Assembly (NCBI GenBank): GCA_036346225.1
Contig: JARFIW010000899.1
Location: 1,426,001 to 1,490,000 of the forward strand
Length of the DNA stretch: 64,000 nucleotides
Reading direction: 5' to 3'
DNA from: Platerodrilus igneus
Taxonomy: Eukaryota > Arthropoda > Insecta > Coleoptera > Lycidae
Shown here: positions 46,294 to 58,475 of the stretch, piece after piece
How the letters are laid out: each line of letters opens with the position of its first letter
Numbering within the stretch: position 1 is the first letter of the stretch
Made by a program: the position numbers and the translations under genes
The notes under the pieces: generated by a model
The model's database searches: none
Told to the model about the DNA's origin: nothing
Seen by the model: the letters and a program-made list of their open reading frames with translations, nothing else

Positions 46294-47104
46294 TCTTCGT
46301 GTAGTAGGCAATGACTTGAATAAACGTTCTTCATTTGAAGATACTTTAGATTTTTGTGAAGCTAAATAATTCCATATTTAGAACCTGATTACTCGGCATA
46401 CATTTGGATACGATTTGTTGTTTTTTCAACTATTTCACAATTCACATAAATCGTAACAAAGGCGGTATAATGTATTACAACTACAGCGCGAGAAAAACTG
46501 GCGATAATTGGCTTGTTGATGGATTTCCTCAGCTAAGTCCATGCACGTACTTCCAGAGCCGCGCGTTACGTTTCTTAAAATTTCCACCTAAGTAGGTGTA
46601 GTCTAGAGGCATTTCCAATATTTCGTGTCATGCTTTGTCGTTTTCCACATCCAACATTGCCACTTCCTTAAGAAAGAATTTGCTTGACTTGTACGGGATG
46701 TCTAGTATATCCAGGATGAAGGCCATGCGTTCTCTTTGAGATTTGATTTTAAATGTCCAAACTTGCAGCAAACTCATATATGCTAAAGCAAATTTGTTTA
46801 CTTAATCTAGCCTTTTCTCCTACCCAGTTATGCAACCCTTAGTTTCTGTCCATGGTACCGTTTTGAATAACTTTTTCCACTAGGTGCATGTCGGATGTTG
46901 CTGTAGTCTGAATGTTTTCAGAGTAAAACCTTTCTATTTTGTACATAATTGGAAAATACAGGACCCTCAACGCTATTTTTATGTTATGCATAAAAGCGTT
47001 CAAGACTTACTTATCGTTTGGAAAACCATGATACATTTTTAAGAATTTCATTGGATAAAGAACATGTGTAAGTAATACAGTTTATTTTCCTCACTTGTTA
47101 GAAT
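46294..47104 (-). pseudogene. unidentified decayed coding remnant right of the foldback element
   Basis: Minus strand from about 46990: YKIERFYSENIQTTATSDMH, VEKVIQNGTMDRN, WVGEKARLSKQICFSIYEF, then in another frame SQRERMAFILDILDIPYKSS, KEVAMLDVENDKA and PLDYTYLGGNFKKRNARLW to about 46520. Several stops and shifts. No family recognised. 46294-46500 has nothing readable. Confidence 0.4.
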
Positions 47105-49070
47105 TGACGCTTATAAAAGCTTATAATTTTAATTATAAAATACACCGCATTGTTTATTTAAATAAACAGTTAATTTCACGACGTTAATAAATGTTCAGAT
47201 CAGTACCGTATAGCACAATCGGAGTTATATATTAATTAATAATAATAATAATATAAGCTTTATTCGTAAACGTTGGTCATTTGAACTGCATTTCCAATGT
47301 CTGATGATTTTTGTGCCTTGTGCGCATTCCGTCGACGGAAGGATCAGTCTGGCTCAACTACTCGCTGCACTTAGAAGCACCATGGGTCTCAATAAGGTCC
47401 GAGCTAGCCATCTACGCGTCGCCAAAGACGTGGCAGCGTAATCAAGTGCTGAATGCACTTGACTTTTGTTTGTTTCTGATACTGCGCTCACCGATTAATT
47501 TTGATCTCGATAGCTCACAGATTAATTTTTAATCTCGATAACTCACCGATTAATTTTAAATTTTGACAACTCGCTGATTAATTTTTAATTTCACTAATTC
47601 ACCATTTATAAAGTTACAAATTTAGAAGTTCAGATATCACGTTTTAATTTCTCAGTTTACCATTAGATAATTTCGCTTTAAAATAAGTTAAAAAAGAGTC
47701 GAAAATAATGCACATTCAATAGTTCGTTTCAGGAATTTATTTTGTTTCGATGTACTTCAACGGATTGCACAACAAGTCGATGAAAATGGTTCCCTATAAT
47801 GGTTCAGTATAATACGCTGTAATGCATTTAATTCGTCATTAGTTCAAAAGAAGAAGCTCAAGCTTACGCTTTTATGCAGATGTGGAGAATTCACTGACGT
47901 CACTTGTTTGTCCAAGAATCGCAAGCTAAAACATGTGGTCTCAACAGGGTATTTGTTGCAATGAAGTTTAAAAGTACAACCAGTTGCTAAGGTAAGCGTT
48001 AGCTTAAGGACTTGACCTAACAACAGCTGTTCTGAATCATTTGACAACGGGGCGAATATTTGAAACTAAAATGGTACCGTTTTTTTGTTTGTTTTGCGAG
48101 GAAGTCAAGAGAACTTTTATCGTTTGGATTTCATTACAGTAAACATTATTGCTTACGTTTGACATTACTGCAAATAAATCAGATTATCAATTTCCTTATT
48201 TAATCCGGTAAAGTATTTCATTCAAGTTCAGTAATACATAAAGTAATTATGAGAACTAATTTTATTTAGCATTGAATATATAATAAATATTTATAAACCA
48301 AGCTAAACAAATCTGTGCATTTTGGGTATTTAAAAACTTTACGATCATATTTAATTTATTGTTGACATTTTGATTCCTAGTAGAAATTATCAAAATTCTC
48401 ATATTTAAATATCTGAGTCTAAAAGATTAGACCACGTTTTTTACTCTACGTTTTTGTATATAAATTTTACAACAGAAAAGGGCAAATTTAATTAAAGAAC
48501 CTTCATTTGATTTAATTGAACAACTGTTTTATTTTGGACAAGTGCGTCTAAAGGTAGAAATAAATAAGTTAAAAGAGAATATATTCCCATTTATAAATAA
48601 TGTGGTTGGTTGTCATACAATAAAGAAGTACTAAACAGCTCTTTCAAGAAACTTGATATTTAAATTTCCTTTTGCTACTTATGTTTAAATTATAAGTATG
48701 AATAACCACTCTTTTCTTTATTGTATAAGGTAGTAAAAGTGTATCTCTTGCGTTCGTTATTATAATAACTTTGTTTTCTTTCAGATCCTGCGTATTTGCA
48801 GCAAAAGCAATTTTTTCCCCTTTTCCAAGTTCTTCCTTAGAGTAATCCGTGCTTTATCAATTCTAGGACTTCGTGGCGTCCCTTTTGCTCCCACCATTTT
48901 TATTTGAGAGTCACTATACAAAACAATATTTTTGTTGTGAAACCCACGACCACTTCTCATACGCTTTACCTGAGGAATATACCTCTAGCTTAGTCGGAAG
49001 ACTGTTGATTCCCCTTTACTATAAGGGTGAAGTTGCATTTTATTGGCGCACAACGCCTCGATTGTTTTAA
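47105..49070 (+). repeat. 5' LTR (1.97 kb) of the gag-only element
   Basis: Begins TGACGCTTATA and ends gattgttttaa. Matches 52988-53228 then 58476-60156 with the same order. Contains four 27-28-base repeats starting ctcaccgattaat-like at 47487, 47514, 47542 and 47570. Confidence 0.85.
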
Positions 49071-49195
49071 TGGCGCCCAACGTGGAGCTTTGATTGTTTT
49101 ACTTGCGCCCAAAACGTGGGGCTTTGATTGTCTCACTAGGGCCCAACGTTTGAGGCCTCGATTTTTTCACTTGCACCAAATACGTGAAGCCTCGA
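49043..49195 (+). repeat. five tandem primer-binding-site-like units
   Basis: Units of about 30-37 bases start ttggcgcacaacg (49043), tggcgcccaacgtggagc (49071), ttgcgcccaaaacgtgggg (49103), tagggcccaacg (49137) and ttgcaccaaatacgtg (49171), each followed by gattgtttta/c-like sequence. The second agrees with the tRNA-Lys site at 17 of 18 bases. The first unit belongs to the LTR, as it is kept at 60129-60156. Confidence 0.85.
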
Positions 49196-49556
49196 TTAAA
49201 TACAGTTATGCTGACACCGCATTGTGAGCTATAATTTTTTGGAACTGCCAGGAAGTAGCAATTGAAATTTTGATATCATTAGTTGTGTTGCCACACTATA
49301 TCGTTCTAAAATTTTGGGTTATAGACTTTAAAACTAATTTGAAGTATGACAATGAATTGTTTTGGTAATTTGGTTATCAGTAGGGCGAAGTTGCAAATTC
49401 TGGATTTAATGGTTGTTCCCCTATTGAATAAATTTTATTACGCATAAACAGTTAGGATAAATTTGGATTTGGTTTAAAGGCAATCTTAAAAAAAATTCTC
49501 AAATCTCGGAATTTTTATTAGTTTATTTTTTAAATATATCTTAGAAAAGTATACAT

Positions 49557-50324
49557 ATGGCTGATACCTTTCAGGTTGTGTATTTACTAAAAGAGGAACT
49601 CGATTACGAACTTCGTATACGTGGAATTGAGAGCAGTAGACCAGTCGTTCACAAACGAAAGATATTAGATCGTTTACTAGCGAAAGAGTTAGGTAAACCA
49701 GGTTGTCTTATAGATCTTTCGGTTCATAATGTTGAATTTTCAGTAAAGAGTGAAGAAATCAACGGCACCGTTTTATCGATTAGAAATGTTTTGTCAGAAT
49801 ATGGAGGTGACCCTTCCGACTCTGTTTTTAAAAGGGTACAGTCAAGACTAGTACACCTAACTGATCGAGTTAAAAGGATGAAGCTGCCATCGGAGAATCA
49901 AGAAAAAGCCGTTGAATTTATGAAAAAGACACTAGCTACGATCCTTATTATTGAGGCAGAATTGTTTGTTAGGGCGAAAGATAAGCCAAGTAGTTCAGAT
50001 CAATCTGTCAATTTGTCCTTTCTTGGTAATAGTGTGCTCCTTAATACAGTCACTTATGTAACACCATCTTTACCCATTGGAACTTGGTCTGTTAAGTTTT
50101 TGGGAGATCTTAAACAACTTTATTCATTCCTGGAACGAATCGAAGAGTTAGCACAGTCAAGTAGAGTAACTGAGGAAGATGTGTATAATGCCTCTGCAAA
50201 GTTATTTGTGAATGATGCCCTCGTTTGGTTTCGACAAGTTAGGAATTCTGTGAAGGATTGGAATTCTTTGGTATGTCGGTTAAAGGAGGATTGTCTTCCT
50301 GCTCACGTAGAAGACGAACTTTGA
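49557..50324 (+). pseudogene. gypsy-like gag, N-terminal and capsid part
   Basis: Met at 49557 after an AT-rich leader. Residues 1-40 (FQVVYLLKEELDYELRIRGI) match the N-terminal SAP-like module of arthropod gypsy Gag. A helical region follows (about 60-150). Then the capsid-like part from about residue 177: TWSVKFLGDLKQLYSFLERI, NDALVWFRQVRNSVKDWNSL. A TGA at 50322-50324 interrupts it; the same frame continues to about 50665 (LFVDYMESLF, MRRNLLPAY, IEDIPTSVKLGKKIEEA). Related in layout to the gag at 23701-25624 but clearly diverged. Confidence 0.8.
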
Positions 50325-50971
50325 GAAAAGATTAAGTCAGATCATCAGCGAAAAGAAGAATCTGTAGTTTTGTTTGTGGACTACATGGAAAGCTTATTTA
50401 GTAGGGGACCTAGCATGCCTGCGGAAATCACGAAAGTCCGTATTATGAGAAGAAATTTATTACCAGCTTATGTTACTCAACTTGCTTTATCTGAAATTGA
50501 GGATATTCCCACATCAGTGAAATTAGGTAAAAAGATTGAAGAAGCAGTTCAGCCAAGAGAAACCGTGGTAGCTACTTCGTCGAAAAATAATTTTTGGTAT
50601 CGTAAAGATTTTAAGCCACAGTTTAAAAATAAACATCAAGAAGAATTTAGGAATACTTCAGTATTTATAAAAATAAGTCTTCACTTCCTCAAGTCCAAGT
50701 TATTGATCAAGAAAAACCTTTGGTTGTGAAGTCACCAAGCGTAGGGAGAGTCCACAAGTGCGTGTGCTACAATTGTTCACGCCGTAGTCATACGTTTAGT
50801 TATTGTAGAGCCCCTATGAAAATATTTTGTTTCAAATGCGGACGTAAAGGTATTACCACAACTTCGTGTCAGTCGTGCTCAAAAAACGAACAAAGCGCGT
50901 GCATAATGGTTAGTATGCTGCTTCGTATTATGAGGTTGCTATTAAGGTGTGTACTAAAAATAATGCTTTAG
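50325..50971 (+). pseudogene. gag continuation with zinc knuckles, frameshifted
   Basis: After the stop the frame stays open to about 50665, then a shift moves to the next frame: VIDQEKPLVVKSPSVGRVHK, knuckle CYNCSRRSHTFSYC (complete CCHC) and CFKCGRKGITTTSC, where the His position is Thr. Ends at 50971. One stop plus one shift, so no full Gag from this copy. Confidence 0.8.
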
Positions 50972-52987
50972 TAAATTTGGTACATTAGTTTGTGCTGTCG
51001 TCATACCGTTTGAAGATTTCTCTTGTGCATAGGCACGTTAGTGGTTTGATAGCAATTTTTAGTTTAGATCAGCGTTACAACGCATCATGTTTGATTCTGT
51101 TAAGTCTAGGCGAGACTTATCGTCGTAGTTGGTCGCCCAGCAGTGCGTAAGTCAGACGAGACTCGTGAAGGGTTGGTCGCTCAGCAGTACGTAAGTTTAG
51201 ACGAGACTCGAGGTGAGTTTGTCGCTCTAGCATTTTTGCATCACTATTTTTGAGGTTGGGCATGAGGTAGAAAAATTTTTGTTGATTAGTCTAGGTGAGG
51301 CTCGTGGAAGAGTCTGTCATTCTAGCAAGTTTGTGCGTTGTGAAGCACTTTAGTTTGTTTCGACAGTTTGATTATAAGTAAAATAGGTATGTACCTGAAC
51401 ACTGATTTCTTTGCTAGCTATCGTCATGATTATTTTTTTATAGATGAATTGTTTAGTACACGAAAGCCGGAAAGTGGTATGTGAAAGATCTGAAGCCCTT
51501 TTCAGTAGTAGACCAAGAGGAGGCCGTTTCGATATAGATAAATTGTTGTTTTCTTTGTTTGAGTTTGAAAGTGTGGTGCATCCACTCATTGTTTTGTTTA
51601 GTTTTCATTCCTTCTGGGTTCTTTTCTGTAAATAGGAGGAGGAAACTCATTTTTTTTTTTGGAATAGGAATTAGGTGATACTTTCGTTTTAGTAAGTTAC
51701 TTGTGATAGTAGTGATGTCATGTTGTGAGATGGCGTTATGGATTTTGAATAGCGTTTTAGTGAGCGTGTTTTTAGAAGCATATTCCCTGTGCCTGCGCAA
51801 TGGGTTATTAGAAGCACACCCCCTGTGCGTGCGTAGTGTGTTCTCAGGAACACCTTCCTTGTGTGTGTCAAGTCCGTTAACAAATAAGTTTTTTTTGATT
51901 CGTACAAAGTTAACAGACAAAATTCATTGATTCGTAGAATTTTGACAGACAAAACTTTTTGAATTTATAACGTGTTAACAGGAGAAATTTTTTTGAGTCT
52001 GTAGAAGTTGACTGTCTTGTCGACGATAGTCGTGTCTTCTGCAAGGTGGGCGAAAAACCGTGGAGTGTTCTTTTCGCGTTTTGTACATTCCGTTGAACAA
52101 TGCGTGAGTATAGACGAAACTCATAAAAAGTTGGTCGCTCAGCAGTGTGAGCTTAGTTGAGCGGAGTGTAGGTTTTGAGAATTTCGTTTAGTGATACTCG
52201 TATGCAGTTATTCGGTATTAAGTTTGAGTATGATAAGTGAGCCAGTTGCTCATAGTTTATTTGGTTGGTGTGAGTATGTGCTGATTGCACAAGCGATAGT
52301 AGCGTTGATAGTGTGATGACTTCGCATTTGTGGCGTAGTTCAGAATATTTTAGTAGGTAGCTAAGATAGTTTGTTACGGTAGGTACGGTGTTTACGTTTA
52401 AGGGGAGCAATAGCGTTGTGATAATGCTTGCTATCTTTGCTGGTTAAATATTTTGTAGTTGCTTTTTGATAAAAGGCTCTATTTAATTTCCTTCGATTTA
52501 AGTTGTCATCTCAATCAGAAGTTTCATACATAGTTGTGAGATTTGGAATTTCTATCATAGTATTTTCTTTAGTAATAGTGATAAAGTCTTTTGGGTTGGT
52601 AGTTTCAGTTTAATGTAAGTTTTGAGAGTTACCCTGTTACATTTTGTTCTGGTTAAGAGTGTATAGTAGAGACCTGTAGATCATCTTGTTATTTTTTTTT
52701 TCGTGAGAGTGTTGGACTCCTCGATTGCAATAATTCCTGATAGCGACAATGCCCAATAGTGTCTTACCGATTTTGTTCCTTCGTGGACGTATAGTACGCG
52801 TAGTTACTAGAACACTCACTCTTAGTTATTTTGGTTCCCCCAATCTTTTTATTTTGTTTTTTAAAAATTTTTCCACAGGTCAGTTTTAAAGGATTAGTAT
52901 CAATTTTAAGATTAGAATTTCGTTACGAGTTAATAAGTAACGGATAAAAAATCTTTGGTTGCACTAAGTAAAAAATTTTTTTCGTTT
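50972..52987 (+). other. non-coding internal region of the gag-only element
   Basis: Occupies the place of pol but shows no pol motif. It holds: 51120-51240, two and a half copies of ggtcgctcagca...taagt-tagacgagactc; one more copy at 52125-52150; three 40-base repeats (51766-51880, ...agaagcaYaYYccctgtgc); and four 35-base repeats (51890-52015, ...ttgattcgtaga-...gacagacaaaa). Similar to 54995-55310 of the other element. Confidence 0.7.
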
Positions 52988-53228
52988 TGACGCTTATAGA
53001 AGCTTATAATTTTAATTGTAAAATACACTGATTTGTTTATTCAAATAAACAATTAATTTCACGACGTTAATAGCTGTTGAGATCAGTACCGTATGGCCCA
53101 ATCACGAGTCATATATTAACTAATAATAATAATATAGGCTCTATTCGTAAATGTTGGTCATCTGAACTGCATTTCCATGACAGACTATTTTTGTGCCTTG
53201 TGCGCATTCCGTCGACGGAAGGATTAGT
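52988..53228 (+). repeat. 3' LTR of the gag-only element, first part
   Basis: Matches 47105-47345 (tgacgcttata...gtcgacggaaggat). It stops at the TG of the inserted LTR element. Confidence 0.9.
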
Positions 53229-53808
53229 TGTTACGTGCCGAAATCGGCCGTAAACATTTTTATAAGTTTTAATTTGTAAGGATTTCGCGCCAATAAATTT
53301 GAAAAAACGTGTGTGTATTTCCGTCACTTCAGACAGTGCGTTTGCGCGAGATTGAGCCGACGCGGAGTGCCAATAAAGGTGGTGGTGATTTCCGGAGGAG
53401 ACGTGTCGTACTGGTAACCAAGAGGCCAACGAATGTAGTTATCTTTGTGTTTTATCGTGTCTTTTTTGTTATGTAGGTTCCTTTGCCTTATCTTTGATTA
53501 TCGTTCCTTAAACCAGTTTCCTGTCGCCCCTCTACAAATAGAAAGAAGACAAATTGAATTTGGATTCGACCGGGGCAGCGAGTTACTCACGCCCGAAAAG
53601 GATCAACGGAGCCCGCCATCATGGAGTAGCGCTAGAGTCGCCATACAGTTTACGTAAGTACCCTTTCGGGTTTTCCTTAAAATTAGCATAACTTTTTTAT
53701 TATGTTGTAATAATTCGAACATTGATATGACGTAATCTTTTATTTGCGCGTCATTTTTACAATTATTTAACATTGCTACCAACTGACTGTAGTGCCTCGC
53801 GTACCGCG
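53229..53808 (+). repeat. LTR of the ORF-less element, left
   Basis: TGTTACGTGCCGAAATCGG ... ctcgcgtaccgcg. Nearly identical to the right copy, so the insertion is young compared with the host LTR element. The last base is g where the right copy has the canonical a. Confidence 0.9.
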
Positions 53809-56800
53809 CGATGGGATTATAATAGTGACGCATCCAACGTTTTCTTTTCTTATCTTCCCATATCTTATAATGTATTAATTAAATATATTCGTAGTTTTTT
53901 CACTTAAAAATAGATAATTATATAAATTTTTAATAACTGTTAATTTATAAAATATAAGTTGGTAACACTATAAGTTACTATGTCAATCATCTGAAATGAA
54001 ATGACAGCTGTTATACTAATTTGGCATGAGCTGCCATATTGATTATTGATTTTTGGTATACTTTTTAAAATGTATTGCAAATCCAATTAATTCTCTTGTA
54101 ACTATAAAAATAGTTTGTCTTATTCTAAATTCTCTTAAATAAGTACCTAATTCGGTTCGGAATAAAATTATAAGTGCATATCTTTCAGGAGTATCTATTG
54201 CATAACATAACCTCACTTAAACACGTGTTTGGATTATATAATTTTCTTTGTAAGTATTCTAACTATAAGTATTTTTAGTAGCTTTATTTTCTATCCATTA
54301 TGAAGAAAAAGAGGGAAAAATCTTTTAAATTGCCATTAAGTTTAGTTAAAATAATCACTTTACTTCTAAAATTTTTCTTAGCCTATCTTAACTTGTATTT
54401 TGAGATCAATTTTTCAAAGCTACCGTTTAAATAGCGCATATAATATTGTATTTTTCTATGATTTTGAGTGTCTCTTTTTAACCTAAATAATCAATTATAA
54501 ATTACAATTACCTTCATAAAGAAAATTCCTTCCCGAAATATAGATTTTGTAATTAACTGAGTTTTTAGCATATCTTCTATTTTCTGAAACGTTATAGTAA
54601 CGTAATTTCGTTATACCTGTTCCCTTAAACACTATCCTGCCCTGATATCGTGCTAAAAGTGTTTTCTTAGTAATTTAAACAAGTAACTATAACCTACAAA
54701 TTCCTTTTAAAGAAAATTTTGCCTTCAAATACAACAAACGCAATTTTCTAAGTATATCTTTTACCTTTTAAAACGCTATAATAACTGGATTTCTATATAT
54801 CTGTTTCTCTAAACACTACAATAATGAAGTTGTTGTTAACGTTTTGTCTCTAAGCTCATTTACGATAGTTGTTGATAAATCCCGCGATATCGAAAGAATA
54901 TTTTAATAATTTGGAATACTGTTTTCTCTATACATGTATCGTAGAATATTTCTTTTGTGTAGCGAGTATGATTTTGTTTTAATAACATATTTTTTTAGAT
55001 ATATTGATATTCCAACGCAGCATTTTAAGATCTATTAAGCGAGATTTGCCATTTGAATTGGTCGCTCAGCTTTGTAAGTCTAGACGAGACCCATCAAGAG
55101 CTGGTCGCTCAGCATTATAAGTCTAGACGAGATTAGGTTGGTAAGTTTGTCGCTCTAGCAATTTGTGAATAATTTTTTTCAAGAATGATGTTGAAATTTT
55201 TATTCATTAGTCTAGGTAAAGCTCAAACGAGGGCTTGTCATCCTAGCAAGTATATGTGTTACAAGATACCTTTCCGTTCATCAACAATTTAATCAGTAAA
55301 TCGAGTTTTGATTACTATTATCTTTTCACATATCGATTTAAACCACACTAGATGGCATAAAATTATCTTTAAAATCGTTCAACCCTACGTACATCCAAAA
55401 CTTTTTCAAGTTTTATTTCCTTAATGATTTACCTAATGTTTTTAGTCCCCACTATCAATTAATTAACTTTAATTATTCCTACTCTTGTACAGCACATACC
55501 TTTTACACGTTAAACTTATTTACCTTAAACTACCTATGTTTTAGCTTCTGGTTGACTTTTCCTTGAACTTAGCGTTAGTTATATATCCGTTTATTTTCTA
55601 GATTCCCCAGTATAACTCTGTCGCTTCATTTAATTAATCCTCGCACCTTTCCTACAACATATTATTTTGTTTTTAGTATTTATCTTACATCGTTTAACTT
55701 TGTGGTAATTGTCATAACTTTGGTCGTAATAACTCGTTGAATTTTTATGATTGGTTTTAGCTGAAGTTAGAGTGGATGCTTTTTTCTTTAGGCTCACATA
55801 GGAGCCGCGGCCTATGCCATTGTAAGAAATAGTTCATATTCGCAGTTGCCAAAAACTAGGACTTTCTATTCCATGCGTTTTTCCTCTGATTTATTACAGT
55901 TGCCCACATTATCCTATATCATTATTTGTTTCTCCTTCTAAATCATCATAACGTATAAAAATTGTTTTCGTTGTTTTTTATTGAACTTCGTGGTGAGGTG
56001 CTATCGCTTTTTATTGGTATCTTATCAAATTCTCGGTTGTTTTAGCATATTGTGGCAGTGTGTCTGTATTTAACTGCTTATAATTAGGCATCTTTGTGTG
56101 TTTAGAACGTTACCGTTTTAAAAAAATTACCTTGAAACGGTAGGTTTTTTGTGTGAATGTATCTGTAGTGATACTTTTAAGTTGTTGTTTCAACTTTTCT
56201 TTGATTTTCTTATCGTAGTGGATGCACTCGTTAGGGAAATGATTGTACTAGTTTTCGTTAAGAGTTTAGTGATTTTTTAACTTATGATATACCTTAACTT
56301 GTCGGATTAATATAGCAGGTGGTCCTTCAGACCGACCTGTGTTTTATAGGGACAACTCTCTACCTTCTCTTGGACGCTTGTCCAAAAACTCTACTTTTTC
56401 ATATCCCGCTGTCTCCGTTTCTGTCTTATCTTTCTTTCGGTAAACCTGTTCTCGTCCCGGAACACCTGTCTACCACATAAGAGTGATTTTTCCCTCACTC
56501 CGGGCTACTGACCACATTGGCTGGCTGAGTAGTGCTTTGCTATCCACCTTTTCTGTCTCTTTAGCTTATTGCGAGCCCTTCCTCTATTTTCTTCTACCTG
56601 GAAGTGCCTGTTATGCATTCCAAATACCTATCTCCCTTTTTCTACCCTTCCTATTTCTACTGCCTTTTCATTTCCGTTAGTCACCGTGTGGTTGCACGGG
56701 GGGTTTTTACAGACACCCGGACCACGTCTCTGGGAATCTTTCGTGAGGTCATGCGGTGCCGCTGTCAGCGCACATGGTCGCTGACAGTGAATGTATCTAT

Positions 56801-57894
56801 GAGTGTGTGTATGTGTGAGTGCATAAAATAGATATGTATCGTTATATATCGTGTGGATATCGGGTGGTTATCTTACCGATATCAATTAACGCCGGGTGCA
56901 GGGATGCACCCAAATGTCTTTGCCGGTCCCTCGTGCCGTTTACTGCAAACGAGCCTGCTTTACAGGTCGCCCTTTTTATGGGGCACAAGAAATTCCCATG
57001 TAACGGCTCCAAGGAGCCACTCTATCGTTATCTTACCTGTTATCTTTGATAACAACTTGAGTTAATATCTTTATCTTATTTATTATCTTTGATAATAACT
57101 TTATCTTAATATCTTTATCTTACCTATTACCATTAATAATAATTTTAGCTTAATATCGTTATCTTACCAATTACCTTTAATAATAACTTAAGCCAATATC
57201 GTTATCTTATCTATTATCTTCGATAATAACTTGAGATTTTGTTTTATGTTTTTATCTTCCTTACGACCAGACGTAGGAATTATTTTTTTAAATATTAAGT
57301 GAAAAAGCTAACCCGATGGTAGCCATGTTATTTGTTAGGTTAGTATTGTAAGGAATTAGTAAGGTGGTACTTTTGGTAAATTTGTTGATTCACAACCATG
57401 TCACGGACAAGTTTTGATATGTATTGTTTATTAAATCAGAGTACCAGTACCTAAAAATTTGCTAGAGAGTAGAGTAACTCACTCTTTTGAACATTTTTAA
57501 ATTTGGGCATTTTTTTGCCAACGAAGAAACAGTCTAGATGCAACGCTCATGTGCGTCTGCACTTAGGTAACTGTAACGTTAGCTTTAGGTTAGTATATAG
57601 GTTAGGCGACTTGTCGCATTTGTTTTAGTTTAAGTAGTGTCTCATGCTCCCCGACAAATTTGTTCTGTCGATTATAACTGCGTCACACCAAAGACTCTGT
57701 GTGCACTTTTCCGTTTCCTGGTAATCCGGAAGACGTGTTATCGGTCGGAAAAACCAGATGGCGCCTCAAATAAAGATTTTATACGATTTAAGTTAGGATT
57801 TATGTAGGTTAGTTAGAATCTAGATTTTAAGCTGTTACTGTGCTAACTGTCATTTTCTTTTTTTAAGTTTTTTCTTTTATGACTTTGTCGCGAT
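53809..57894 (+). other. internal region of the ORF-less element
   Basis: 53810-54990 and 55320-56300: AT-rich, nothing found. 54995-55310: shared with the gag-only element (gtcgctcagca...tagacgaga). 56300-57020: GC-richer, short frames without family signature. 57024-57236: tandem repeat. 57240-57894: nothing found; no clear polypurine tract before the right LTR on the + strand. Confidence 0.6.
57024..57236 (+). repeat. five 43-44-bp tandem repeats
   Basis: Units start atcKttatctta at 57024, 57067, 57111, 57155 and 57198. Most hold a small inverted repeat (ttatctttgataataa). Confidence 0.9.
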
Positions 57895-58475
57895 TGTTAT
57901 GTGCCAAAATCGGCCGTAAACATTTTTATGAGTTTTAATTTGTAAGGATTTCGCGCCAATAAATTTGAAAAGACGTGTGTGTATTTCCGTCACTTCAGAC
58001 AGTGCGTTTGCACGAGATTGCGCCGACGCGGAGTGCCAATAAGGGTGGTGGTGATTTCCGGAGAAGACGTGTCGGACTGGTGACCAAGAGGCCAACGAAT
58101 GTAGTTATATTTGTGTCTTATCGCGTCTTTTTTTGTTATGTAGGTTCCTTTGTCTTATCTTTGATTATCGTTCCTTAAACCAGCTTCCTGTCGCCCCTCT
58201 ACAAATAGCTAGAAGACAAATTGAATTTGGATTCGACCGGGGCAGCGAATTACCCACGCCCAAAAAGGATCAACGGAGCCCGCCATCATGGAATAGCGCT
58301 GGAGTCGCCCTACAGTTTACGTGAGTACCCTTTTGGGTTTTCCTTAAAATTAGTATAACTTTTTTATTATGTTGTAATAATTTGAACATTGACATGACGT
58401 AATCTTTTATTTGCGCGTCATTTTTACAATTATTTAACATTGCTACCAATTTACTGTAGTGGCTCGCGTACCGCA
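57895..58475 (+). repeat. LTR of the ORF-less element, right
   Basis: TGTTATGTGCCAAAATCGG ... ctcgcgtaccgca, then directly ccggctcg of the interrupted LTR. Confidence 0.9.

Larger units (their letters stand above)
53229..58475 (+). mobile_element. ORF-less LTR element (5.25 kb) inside the 3' LTR
   Basis: LTRs 53229-53808 and 57895-58475, canonical TG at the left and CA at the right end. Comparison with the uninterrupted 5' LTR (ggatcag-t-ctggctc) shows nothing duplicated at the insertion point. Internal 4 kb has no gag or pol motif. Strand is set by analogy; a splice-donor-like acGTAAGTA follows cagttt in the LTR near 53655. Length and lack of coding fit a LARD-type non-autonomous element. 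Confidence 0.8.
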
